DNA of 12,818 bases from Candidatus Kerfeldbacteria bacterium (GTDB lineage Bacteria > Patescibacteriota > Patescibacteriia > SBBC01): positions 1-12,818 of the forward strand of contig CAINXF010000019.1 of assembly GCA_903854795.1 (NCBI GenBank), written 5' to 3'. The stretch's first letter is position 1. The number at the start of each line of letters is the position of its first letter. Shown here piece by piece: positions 1 to 6,018 of the stretch. Below the pieces are notes generated by a model. It was not told the DNA's origin. It ran no database searches and saw nothing but the letters and a program-made list of their open reading frames with translations. Position numbers and translations under genes: made by a program.

Positions 1-465
1 AAGAAACGCAAGCCATTTCGTACCGTCGCCATCGGTATTCATGAGATATCACATTTTCTGTTCTATGAGGAATTGGCTGCATGGTCAAAAACAAGCGGCA
101 TCGTGCTCAACGATCCATCCATTCACTATTTCAAAGAGGCGCTTGCTGCTGCCGTCATGAACCAACATGAGTTTCGACGATTCTTCGACTACCCTGAACT
201 TTTCAGTTCAGAAACCTACCGCGGTAACCCCGAGCTGCATGATCTGTCGATTGCGCAGGGCGTTGATTCGATGAACATCGTTACGTTTTTTGAAAAGGAA
301 CTGCTCCACGCGCCTGACGGGTACCATGTGGGGATGGGCCGGATCTTGGAATTGTTCGCGGATAATGCCAACGCATTCATTGAAAAGTGGGCTCTGTGGA
401 ACCAGATGTCGCGTGACAACAATGAGCTCGTGAAAAAATATCGTGAGCCAATCAGATTCGCGTAG
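1..465 (+). CDS. 3' end of an unrecognised protein with an HExxH motif (partial)
   Basis: The reading frame is open to the first base of the window, so the gene is cut on its left and the start is not visible; 154 residues remain. A TTG at 73 could be read as a start, but the frame upstream of it is coding-like, so I treat it as internal. The first visible residues contain H14-E-I-S-H18, the HExxH arrangement used by zinc metallopeptidases, in an amphipathic hydrophobic setting. The rest is a soluble, mostly helical-looking sequence rich in aromatic residues and Glu, with no membrane segment. A third zinc ligand cannot be assigned with confidence. I do not recognise the family; a metallopeptidase-like role is only a hypothesis from the five-residue motif. 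The gene ends in TAG and converges on the secreted-protein gene. Confidence 0.6.
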   Translation, partial: KKRKPFRTVAIGIHEISHFLFYEELAAWSKTSGIVLNDPSIHYFKEALAAAVMNQHEFRRFFDYPELFSSETYRGNPELHDLSIAQGVDSMNIVTFFEKELLHAPDGYHVGMGRILELFADNANAFIEKWALWNQMSRDNNELVKKYREPIRFA

Positions 466-504
466 GTCGGCATGGCGTTAGAAAGCGAGCCTCGTCGGTT
501 ACCA

Positions 505-531
505 CACCCGCCGCATTGTGTGCGGCGGGTG
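505..531. terminator. Strong hairpin between convergent genes
   Basis: An 11 bp perfect GC-rich stem (505-515 with 521-531, loop TTGTG) lies between the converging stops at 465 and 559. It is followed on the plus strand by a 12 bp palindrome, GGTTAATTAACC (532-543), rather than a T-run, and there is no T-run on the minus strand either. Its position fits a bidirectional terminator, but the weak U tract makes the mechanism uncertain. Confidence 0.55.
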
Positions 532-558
532 GGTTAATTAACCTAAGTCGTGTTGGCG

Positions 559-2283
559 TTACTGCCTCGGCGTGAGCGAAAAGTTGACGCCGGTTTTCGT
601 TTTACCTGCCGATACTTTCACGGTTACTTGCGCCGGAGTCTCGAACAGGCCGCTGATCGCGGTTATTTTTTGCGTGCCCGGTTTGATACCGTCGAGTGTG
701 AAGAAGCCGTTGGTATCAGGGCTCGTGGTGATCGTCGTCCCGACGACCTTCACAACGACCATGCCGGGATATCCTGAGATCGGAAGTCCAGTGGTCTTGT
801 CTGTGACGTAGCCGGAGACCGAGCCCGCAGCTATTAGCTTCACGTTCTTCGTGATGGTATTTGAGTTCTTCACTGTGACCGTGGCGACTTGCTCGACGTA
901 GTCGGTCGAGGTCACTACCATTTTGTACGTGCCTTTTTTGAGCCCGGAGAGCGAGTACGCGCCATTCTCGTCAGCGGTGGTGGAGAGATATGCAGCGGTC
1001 TTCGCGTTGTTCAGGGGATAGAATTCGATATATGCACCGTCGATGCCGGTATTTTTCCCGGTGTACACCTGTCCGCTGATCGTGGCGCCGGGTTCTAGCT
1101 TGTACTTGTTTCCGGTTTTATTGGCAGTAATTGTGATATATTCCGTGACTACCGTTGCATAGCCGGTCTTCGTGATCATCAGGCGATACTTGCCCGCGGG
1201 AAGCGTGTTGATCGAGAATGTACCGTCGCTGCCGGTCGTGGCGGAGAAGTCAGCGACCGTCGAACGGAGCACGGTGCGCTTGTAGAGCGAGACTATCGCG
1301 CCTGGCAGTGCGGCGTTGGTGGCATTTGATGTGATAGTGCCGCTGAATACCTTACCGGCGTTCAGTGAGAAGTCTTTCCCAGTGATTGCGGTGGTGTCTG
1401 CGGAGATTGTGAACCGTGATGATTTCGTCACATAACCCGATCCGTTCACCGTCATCGAGTAATCTCCTGCGGCGGTGTTATTATAGGGATAGGAGTCGGC
1501 GATAGTGATCACATACGCGCCCGAAGCATTCGTTGTCGCGCTGTAGCCGTTAGAACGTGTACCGCCGACCATCTTGTACGCAGTGACAAGCGCGTTCGCG
1601 ACCGCGGCGCCCGAGGAATCGATTATCGTTCCAGAGACCGAGCCGCCCTGTGTCAATCGGAAGTCCTGACTTGTCGCCGCATCATCGGCGTTCAGTTGCA
1701 CGCCGGTTGTTTGATAACTGAAATATCCTGGTCGTGAGATGGTGACCGTATAGGTGCCGATCGCGGACGTGGTCTCGTCATCTGGAGTTGGCGTGCCAGT
1801 GTATACGCCGATCGAGGATGTTTGTGCGCTCCATACACGGCCATAGGTGTCACCAGCCACATTACTGAACGTGACGATTGCGTCAGAAACCACCGTCACT
1901 CCATCTGCTTTATACACGTGTCCTGTGAACCATCCGCGACGCGAGGTCGCGATGTTAACCCCAGTCTTTGCTTCTCCGCTTCCTACTGTGACCGTGGTGG
2001 TCTTTTTGATCAACACGATCGAGTAGTTGGCATATATGTTCGACACGGAGACATCATACTTGCCTGGCGCGACTGTCGCGGTATACGTACCGTCGGTTCC
2101 CGCGACCGCACCGGTCGTCGTGTTCGTGTTGGCGTTGATGATATAGACATACGCGTTCGCCATCGGTGACCCATTTGACGCGTAGGTAATGGTGCCATTG
2201 ATGGTACCATCGGCGGCGTGCGCCGCAGGCGCGGCAAACGCAAAAGCCCCGCAGATTGCGAGGAAAATCACCAGTTTTTGCAT
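559..2283 (-). CDS. Secreted protein of six carboxypeptidase-regulatory-like (CarboxypepD_reg/Cna-B-like) repeats
   Basis: The protein is 574 residues from the ATG at 2283. Residues 1-23 form a signal peptide (MQKLV basic start, hydrophobic core, cleavage after A-H-A). Then six tandem beta-sandwich units follow at roughly 26-112, 117-211, 213-308, 310-398, 399-484 and 486-571. Each has the pattern G-x-[IV]-x-G-x-[IV] at its start, a central 'D-x-x-G-x-[YF]' (e.g. TDGTYTAT, SDGTFSIN, ENGAYSLS, TNGFFTLD), then 'PGKY/KGTY' and a closing T-G-x-[ND]-F-x-L-like strand. This is typical of carboxypeptidase regulatory-like and related secreted domains. There is no C-terminal membrane helix, LPxTG or other anchor, so it is probably released or held non-covalently. 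It is rich in Thr/Ser/Gly and poor in Cys. An in-frame extension to 2403 exists, but a good promoter sits inside it and the signal peptide begins at 2283, so the shorter start is preferred. It is transcribed divergently from the redox operon. Likely an adhesive or structural surface protein; ligand unknown. Confidence 0.85.
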   Translation of the reverse strand: MQKLVIFLAICGAFAFAAPAAHAADGTINGTITYASNGSPMANAYVYIINANTNTTTGAVAGTDGTYTATVAPGKYDVSVSNIYANYSIVLIKKTTTVTVGSGEAKTGVNIATSRRGWFTGHVYKADGVTVVSDAIVTFSNVAGDTYGRVWSAQTSSIGVYTGTPTPDDETTSAIGTYTVTISRPGYFSYQTTGVQLNADDAATSQDFRLTQGGSVSGTIIDSSGAAVANALVTAYKMVGGTRSNGYSATTNASGAYVITIADSYPYNNTAAGDYSMTVNGSGYVTKSSRFTISADTTAITGKDFSLNAGKVFSGTITSNATNAALPGAIVSLYKRTVLRSTVADFSATTGSDGTFSINTLPAGKYRLMITKTGYATVVTEYITITANKTGNKYKLEPGATISGQVYTGKNTGIDGAYIEFYPLNNAKTAAYLSTTADENGAYSLSGLKKGTYKMVVTSTDYVEQVATVTVKNSNTITKNVKLIAAGSVSGYVTDKTTGLPISGYPGMVVVKVVGTTITTSPDTNGFFTLDGIKPGTQKITAISGLFETPAQVTVKVSAGKTKTGVNFSLTPRQ

Positions 2284-2317
2284 AGGTTTTTTGTTAATAA
2301 TTTTCCCTAGCACTGCC

Positions 2318-2346
2318 AGTATACGTCGATGGAAGAAACGATGCAA
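2318..2346 (-). promoter_or_regulatory. Sigma70-type promoter of the secreted repeat protein
   Basis: On the minus strand, -35 TTGCAT (2346-2341), a 17 bp spacer and -10 TATACT (2323-2318) make a near-consensus promoter. The expected start near 2311 gives a leader of about 28 nt to the ATG at 2283, which supports that start. No clear Shine-Dalgarno is visible in the leader; a GGGAAAA lies too far upstream. Confidence 0.65.
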
Positions 2347-2427
2347 ACTTGCGTAGCCGCAAGATATGATGTTCAAAATTTCAATAATTGAAACATTGCG
2401 CAACTGTATACGTCGTTAGTGGAGAGG

Positions 2428-2447
2428 GTGTTCAGGTGGTGTTCAGG
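2428..2447. promoter_or_regulatory. Tandem 11-bp-period repeat, candidate PhoB/OmpR-family operator
   Basis: GTGTTCAGG occurs at 2428-2436 and again at 2439-2447, exactly 11 bp apart. Direct repeats of about one helical turn are how PhoB/OmpR-type response regulators bind; the actinobacterial PHO box (repeats of GTTCACC at 11 bp) is strikingly alike. The site is placed to overlap the -35 position of possible promoters in both directions: minus-strand TATACA at 2410-2405 (17 bp away) and plus-strand TATACA at 2466-2471 (18 bp away). No response regulator is encoded in the window, so the binding protein is unknown. Confidence 0.4.
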
Positions 2448-2501
2448 GAGTCATGATCTTATACGTATACACATGTTCGTGCTGTAATGAAAGAAACGAA
2501 A

Positions 2502-2531
2502 CTGCCACCGCGTACTATATAGTGCTACTAT
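2502..2531 (+). promoter_or_regulatory. Possible promoter of the redox operon
   Basis: CTGCCA (2502-2507), 18 bp, then TACTAT (2526-2531) preceded by TGC, an extended -10 element. A start near 2538 would give a leader of about 75 nt that includes the palindrome at 2552-2565. The match is moderate and other AT-rich hexamers in the region compete. Confidence 0.3.
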
Positions 2532-2551
2532 GAATACACTGATACTACAAA

Positions 2552-2565
2552 ACATCGTACGATGT
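2552..2565. promoter_or_regulatory. 14 bp perfect palindrome, possible operator
   Basis: ACATCGTACGATGT is a perfect 14 bp inverted repeat with no spacer, located 47 bp before the start of the reductase gene and downstream of the possible promoter at 2502-2531. The position suits a roadblock-type repressor site for a dimeric regulator. No second copy was seen in the window, so it remains a candidate. Confidence 0.3.
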
Positions 2566-2612
2566 GCTGAACGACCTGCGGCTCTATACCGATTAACTAA
2601 GGAAACTCAACC

Positions 2613-3644
2613 GTGCCACGAATTCGCGCCGTCATCGCCGACCTCCGGGTAGTCACGCCGACCGTCATCGAGCTCTCCGTCGTTCGAGAAGGCGGTGGCG
2701 TGTTTCCATATTTCGTCCCTGGCCAGTACTCGACCATTAGTGTACCGACATACCAGCGCCTTCGCGGTGCGCGCTCATTTTCGATCGCAAGTTCGCCGAA
2801 CGACCTTTCGACATTGAAGTTCGGGATACGCGTCCATGGCGACTACACGACCGCACTTCGCGGTGTCCGACGCGGCGACCGAGCAATCATCGGTGGACCG
2901 TATGGTTCATTTACGTTCGATCCGATCAGGGACACCTCGGTCGTGTTCATCGCTGGCGGGATCGGCATCACGCCGTTTATGAGCATGGCGCGTACGGCGG
3001 CCGCGCTCAATTTGCCGCATGATATGACACTGCTCTATAGTGTGCGCTCATTGAGCGACGCGCCGTATCTCGAGGAGCTTGATGTCATGCAGCGGGCGAA
3101 CCCACATCTTCATGTAGTCTACGCGGTATCGGATGGTCGCGTGCCAGATGCATCACGCACATACATACCAGGTAGGATTACGCGCGAGGTATTTTCACGT
3201 GCGGTCAATGAGCCCGGTAGCAAATCGTATTTTCTTTGTGGGCCACAGGGATTTATGAATTCGATGGTCGCAATGCTCCGCAGCAGCAGCGTTAGTCATG
3301 AGGCGATCCATATGGAAAAGTTCGCCGTGAGCTCGTCAGCAGTCGTCGAACGTGGATCCATCGTTCCGAAGATCGCGTTTGCGGCGTGGGGTACCGCGCT
3401 TGCCTTGGTGTTCGGCGTCATCGTTCGGATCGAGACCGCGAAACGTACGGCGAACGCCGCGGCGACGTCAATCCCGAACGACTCTTCGCCGATCGTGAAT
3501 ACCTCGCCGACGCAGGGCCAGACCGACACCTCGACAGGTACCACGTCGAATAGTGGCAGCACGACCGTGACACCGACGCCGGCCCAGACGTACACGCCGC
3601 CGCAGACGTATTACCGCGTCGCACCGCGTACGTCCGTGTCCTAG
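2613..3644 (+). CDS. Membrane-anchored FNR-like FAD/NAD(P)H oxidoreductase with an extracytoplasmic Thr/Ser/Pro tail
   Basis: A 343-residue protein in the ferredoxin-NADP reductase family. It would take electrons from NAD(P)H onto FAD. Visible motifs: PGQY (36-39) and the FAD-binding R54-S-F-S57 in the beta-barrel domain; G115-G-I-G-I-T-P121 for pyridine-nucleotide binding; and C209-G-P-Q-G-F-M215 near the end of the NAD(P) domain. Unusually, the catalytic part is followed by one membrane helix (about 252-271) with R272 and K277-R278 after it, and a low-complexity Thr/Ser/Pro tail of about 70 residues (about 275-343). No 2Fe-2S cysteine cluster is present. The domain must be cytoplasmic to meet NAD(P)H, so the tail should lie outside, although the basic residues after the helix argue mildly against this. 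The GTG start is supported by AAGGAAA about 9 nt upstream. The next gene begins 8 bp after its stop, and the membrane heme protein two genes on is the likely electron acceptor. The tail carries D305-T-S-T-G-T-T311, close to an ApbE flavinylation motif. Confidence 0.88.
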   Translation: MPRIRAVIADLRVVTPTVIELSVVREGGGVFPYFVPGQYSTISVPTYQRLRGARSFSIASSPNDLSTLKFGIRVHGDYTTALRGVRRGDRAIIGGPYGSFTFDPIRDTSVVFIAGGIGITPFMSMARTAAALNLPHDMTLLYSVRSLSDAPYLEELDVMQRANPHLHVVYAVSDGRVPDASRTYIPGRITREVFSRAVNEPGSKSYFLCGPQGFMNSMVAMLRSSSVSHEAIHMEKFAVSSSAVVERGSIVPKIAFAAWGTALALVFGVIVRIETAKRTANAAATSIPNDSSPIVNTSPTQGQTDTSTGTTSNSGSTTVTPTPAQTYTPPQTYYRVAPRTSVS

Positions 3645-3652
3645 ATATCTCA

Positions 3653-4588
3653 ATGACTACCGTCACTAATCGTTTTGCGGCGTTGGGTACCACTGTTGAA
3701 GGTGGGTTTCGTGCGGAGGAACGCGATGGAGCCATGTTGTGGAATGTTGTGAAAGAAAAGGTTACTCTTTTCGAACAGAAATTCAGCCGCTTCATCCCGA
3801 CATCGGAACTATCAGTACTCAATGCGCACGCGGGTACGCCAATAAAGGTGAGCCTGGCGATGCTCGCGATGCTCGACGCGGCACGTCGCGCGTTCGACAC
3901 GACCGGTGGACTCGTTGATCCGACGGTCGGCGGAGCGTTGATGGCGGTCGGCTACGACGGTCCCTTCGATTCGCTCCGTGACCGGCCAGAGTCGTCAAAG
4001 AGCGGCACGTCGCCTTTGGCCAGTTTCGACATGGTACATATCGATCAGGAGCGGTTGGTAGTGACGGTTCCTGTGGGTGTGACGCTTGATTTCGGCGGTA
4101 TCGGCAAAGGGTATTTGTTGGACATGTTACGACCGGACATCGAAGCCTGTACTTCAGATTATTGGTTGTCGCTCGGTGGCGATCTGATCGTCGCCGGCAC
4201 TGACGAGCAGGGGAACGCATGGCAGATCGGCGTGCAGGATCCCTCTGCGCTCGATCAAGATCTTGGCGCTTTGGCGTTGCCTGAGGGTCGATGGGGTGTT
4301 GCCACTTCCGGAACGACGAAGCGACGTGGTGTCGTCGCAGGTATCCCATGGCACCACTTGATTGATCCCCACACTGGCGCGCCGTCGATGACGAATATTG
4401 CGCACGCCACGGTTATTGCACTGACCGCACTCGATGCGGACGTCGCGGCGAAGCGAGTGTTACTCGGTGGATTTGACGAAGGTATTGTATGGGCGCGCTT
4501 GCATGGGTATGATGCGGTGGTGATTACTACCGATGGACAGCTGATCACTACGACGAATTCGCTTTTGAGGAGCAAGGTTACTGTATGA
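3653..4588 (+). CDS. apbE: ApbE-family FAD:protein FMN transferase
   Basis: A 311-residue protein matching ApbE (flavin transferase) throughout. This enzyme splits FAD and attaches FMN to a Ser/Thr of a target protein, using Mg2+. Diagnostic segments: F44-S-R-F near the N-terminus, L145-D-F-G-G-I-G-K-G-Y154 (family LDLGGIAKGY), S173-L-G-G-D177, A217-T-S-G-T-T-K-R-R225, and H235-L-I-D-P-H-T-G-A-P244. A metal-binding Asp is expected in the T-A-D-A-like segment near 258-264 (A-L-D-A-D), which is slightly divergent. Length fits the family core. Many ApbE proteins are exported lipoproteins, but no signal peptide or lipobox is visible and no earlier in-frame start exists, so this one looks cytoplasmic. 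It starts 8 bp after the reductase stop and overlaps the next gene by 4 bp (ATGA), so the three genes form one operon. It has no recognisable FMN_bind-domain target in the window; the reductase tail is the best candidate. Confidence 0.92.
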   Translation: MTTVTNRFAALGTTVEGGFRAEERDGAMLWNVVKEKVTLFEQKFSRFIPTSELSVLNAHAGTPIKVSLAMLAMLDAARRAFDTTGGLVDPTVGGALMAVGYDGPFDSLRDRPESSKSGTSPLASFDMVHIDQERLVVTVPVGVTLDFGGIGKGYLLDMLRPDIEACTSDYWLSLGGDLIVAGTDEQGNAWQIGVQDPSALDQDLGALALPEGRWGVATSGTTKRRGVVAGIPWHHLIDPHTGAPSMTNIAHATVIALTALDADVAAKRVLLGGFDEGIVWARLHGYDAVVITTDGQLITTTNSLLRSKVTV

Positions 4589-5457
4589 CACGACTACGAT
4601 CCACGTTTTTTGTCGCGGTATTCCTTTCGCTCGCGTTCGTCGTGGCGGTACCGTTCGTGCGCGCCGAGACGGAACACGAGAACGAATCCGGTGATGACCA
4701 GGGTCGTACCGCGACGACCTACCAATTGGTGACCGTGCCAGGTAGTACGTCCGTGAGCGCACCATCTGTGCCGGTGACCACGACCACTCCAACGCCTCAG
4801 GTTTCAACAACATCCACGAGCGTCTCGGTGGCGCAGGCTACGTCGTCTGCACCGATCGTCGTCCAGACAACACCGGTTGCGACGCCATTCCCTTGGGCGT
4901 GGACCGTGACAAGGTCGGCAGGCATTGCCTCGTTCTTGTTGCTCGGTCTTCTCACGATCACCGGTATGTTATTGACAACAGGTCTTCTCTACCGGATGTT
5001 CTCACCTGCGACGGCGTGGTCGGTCCATCGTGCCATCGCGTCCGTACTGCTGTTCTCGGTGATGGCCCACGTAGGGTCGATCCTTTTTGACTCGTTTCTC
5101 GGACTTCATTTCTTTGACCTGTTCATCCCGTTCATCTCGCCGTACCGGCCGTTGCTCGTCACATTGGGCATCGGTGGTTTCTATCTGCTGCTGTTGGTTC
5201 TGGCTAGCTCGCTCTACACAATGAACTCCTATGCCAAGTTCTGGCGTACCGTCCATTTCTTCGCATTTCCCATGTTCATTTTCATCTTCCTGCACGGCGT
5301 ATTGATCGGTACCGATACGAAGCAGCCCTGGATGGTGGCGTTATACTGGGGGATCGGCGTGGCAGTCGCCGCGAGCATCATGTACCGAATGGTGTGGAAA
5401 TACCGGAATCCGGTGCTACGCACGACGGTCCGCAGGGTCGCGGGTCGTGTGCGGTAA
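4585..5457 (+). CDS. Ferric-reductase/NOX-like transmembrane bis-heme protein
   Basis: A 290-residue membrane protein. Residues 1-27 are a signal peptide ending V-R-A, followed by an acidic stretch and a Thr/Ser/Pro/Val-rich linker (about 41-103) outside the cell. Five membrane helices follow (about 109-135, 145-168, 187-211, 219-243 and 247-268), then a strongly basic C-terminal tail, consistent with an internal C-terminus. H148 and H162 lie on the second helix and H224 and H237 on the fourth. The spacings of 14 and 13 residues are those of the four heme-ligating histidines in the NADPH-oxidase/ferric reductase family, so two b-type hemes spanning the membrane are expected. The dehydrogenase domain usually fused to this unit is absent and is supplied by the first gene of the operon. 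The start overlaps the apbE stop by 4 bp, implying translational coupling. Alternatives are an MsrQ (YedZ)-like heme protein, but no MsrP partner is present. Terminal acceptor (Fe3+, O2, other) unknown. Confidence 0.82.
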   Translation: MTRLRSTFFVAVFLSLAFVVAVPFVRAETEHENESGDDQGRTATTYQLVTVPGSTSVSAPSVPVTTTTPTPQVSTTSTSVSVAQATSSAPIVVQTTPVATPFPWAWTVTRSAGIASFLLLGLLTITGMLLTTGLLYRMFSPATAWSVHRAIASVLLFSVMAHVGSILFDSFLGLHFFDLFIPFISPYRPLLVTLGIGGFYLLLLVLASSLYTMNSYAKFWRTVHFFAFPMFIFIFLHGVLIGTDTKQPWMVALYWGIGVAVAASIMYRMVWKYRNPVLRTTVRRVAGRVR

Positions 5458-5481
5458 TTCCCGTAGGTTGGCGGAATTGTC

Positions 5482-5510
5482 AACACAGGTGAAAGATGGC
5501 CGGTGTTTTT
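5482..5510 (+). terminator. Probable intrinsic terminator of the redox operon
   Basis: AACACAGG (5482-5489) pairs with CCGGTGTT (5500-5507) with one A-G mismatch, loop about 10 nt, and the stem runs into TTTTT (5506-5510). It lies 25 bp after the heme protein stop. Stem strength is moderate. Confidence 0.45.
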
Positions 5511-5542
5511 GTGTAGTAGTTGATGCATCATTGAAGAAAAAC

Positions 5543-5571
5543 TTGCGTAAATCATATGAAGAATTTATCAT
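5543..5571 (+). promoter_or_regulatory. Promoter of the small ArsR-like regulator, with direct repeats
   Basis: TTGCGT (5543-5548), 17 bp, TATCAT (5566-5571) is a plausible sigma70 promoter. ATCATAT is repeated at 5551-5557 and 5567-5573, 16 bp apart, covering the spacer and -10; this could be an operator used for autoregulation. A second -10-like TATAGT lies at 5586-5591. Confidence 0.4.
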
Positions 5572-5623
5572 ATATCAGGTCTGTGTATAGTATCTTAATT
5601 CGTGATCATCGCACTGCAACCCT

Positions 5624-5926
5624 ATGACTACCGCCATGCTTTCCGCGCTCCGTGCCCGTCTTAAGTCACCGTCGTTCAATGATAGCCACCAACTACTCCG
5701 TACCGTGAGCGGTACGAGTCGTTTCAAGATACTTACGATGCTCCAGTTATCGCCCGCCGGTCTCACCCCGACCGACATCGCAAGGGTGTTGAACGTGTCG
5801 CTTTCTCGCGTGTCGCACCAACTGCGGATCCTGCGGGATCACCGTCTCGTCATGACGAACGAAGGATCGCGCGAGGTGGTCTACCGCATCGCGCCGAACA
5901 AGGTCGTACGGCAGCTCCTGCGTTGA
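5624..5926 (+). CDS. ArsR-like winged-helix transcriptional regulator
   Basis: A 100-residue protein whose middle is a winged helix-turn-helix: helices around residues 31-41, 47-55 and the recognition helix near 59-70 (S-L-S-R-V-S-H-Q-L-R-I-L), followed by a beta-wing (74-89) with T-N-E-G-S-R-E-V-V-Y-R-I. This is the ArsR/SmtB fold. The cysteines of metal-sensing ArsR proteins are absent (there is no Cys at all), so it is unlikely to sense thiophilic metals. Length is usual for the family. No Shine-Dalgarno precedes the ATG at 5624; ATG 5636 is an alternative. It lies between the redox operon and a second, PAS-fused regulator of the same fold, so it may control either neighbour. Confidence 0.8.
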   Translation: MTTAMLSALRARLKSPSFNDSHQLLRTVSGTSRFKILTMLQLSPAGLTPTDIARVLNVSLSRVSHQLRILRDHRLVMTNEGSREVVYRIAPNKVVRQLLR

Positions 5927-5946
5927 CACGCAATGTGGCGCGGTTA

Positions 5947-5967
5947 AGGAAGACGAATAGTCTTCTT
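5947..5967. terminator. Inverted repeat after the small regulator
   Basis: GAAGAC (5949-5954) and GTCTTC (5960-5965) form a perfect 6 bp stem around GAATA, extendable to 8 with one wobble pair, followed by a modest T/G-rich stretch. It lies 22 bp after the stop at 5926 and just upstream of the next promoter, so it may be a weak terminator or an operator. Confidence 0.35.
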
Positions 5968-5970
5968 GTG

Positions 5971-5998
5971 TTGATATTATTTTCAACGGTGATATAAT
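5971..5998 (+). promoter_or_regulatory. Strong promoter of the PAS-fused regulator
   Basis: TTGATA (5971-5976), 16 bp, TATAAT (5993-5998), with TGA directly before the -10 (extended -10). Expected start near 6005. An imperfect palindrome, TTGATATTATTTTCAA (5971-5986), overlaps the -35 and could be an autoregulatory site. A purine-rich Shine-Dalgarno (AGGGGAGG, 6008-6015) precedes the ATG at 6019, the clearest in the window. Confidence 0.7.
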
Positions 5999-6018
5999 GA
6001 GCGCACAAGGGGAGGACG

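Larger units (their letters stand above)
2284..2612. other. Divergent intergenic regulatory region
   Basis: This 329 bp stretch separates the minus-strand secreted protein gene from the plus-strand redox operon and holds no convincing gene. It contains the minus-strand promoter near 2318-2346, a tandem GTTCAGG repeat at 2430-2447, the palindromes TATACGTATA (2460-2469), ACTATATAGT (2514-2523) and ACATCGTACGATGT (2552-2565), and a Shine-Dalgarno just before 2613. GTATACGTCG occurs twice (2319-2328 and 2406-2415), which places a second TATACA -10-like hexamer on the minus strand at 2410-2405. Confidence 0.6.

Noticed and set aside
559..2283. CRISPR-like or satellite repeat within the secreted protein gene
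   Set aside because: The repetition is at protein-domain level only; the DNA units are diverged and of unequal length.
2284..2403. In-frame upstream extension of the secreted repeat protein (40 extra residues)
   Set aside because: A near-consensus promoter lies inside it and a textbook signal peptide starts at the ATG at 2283; the extension would bury the signal peptide.
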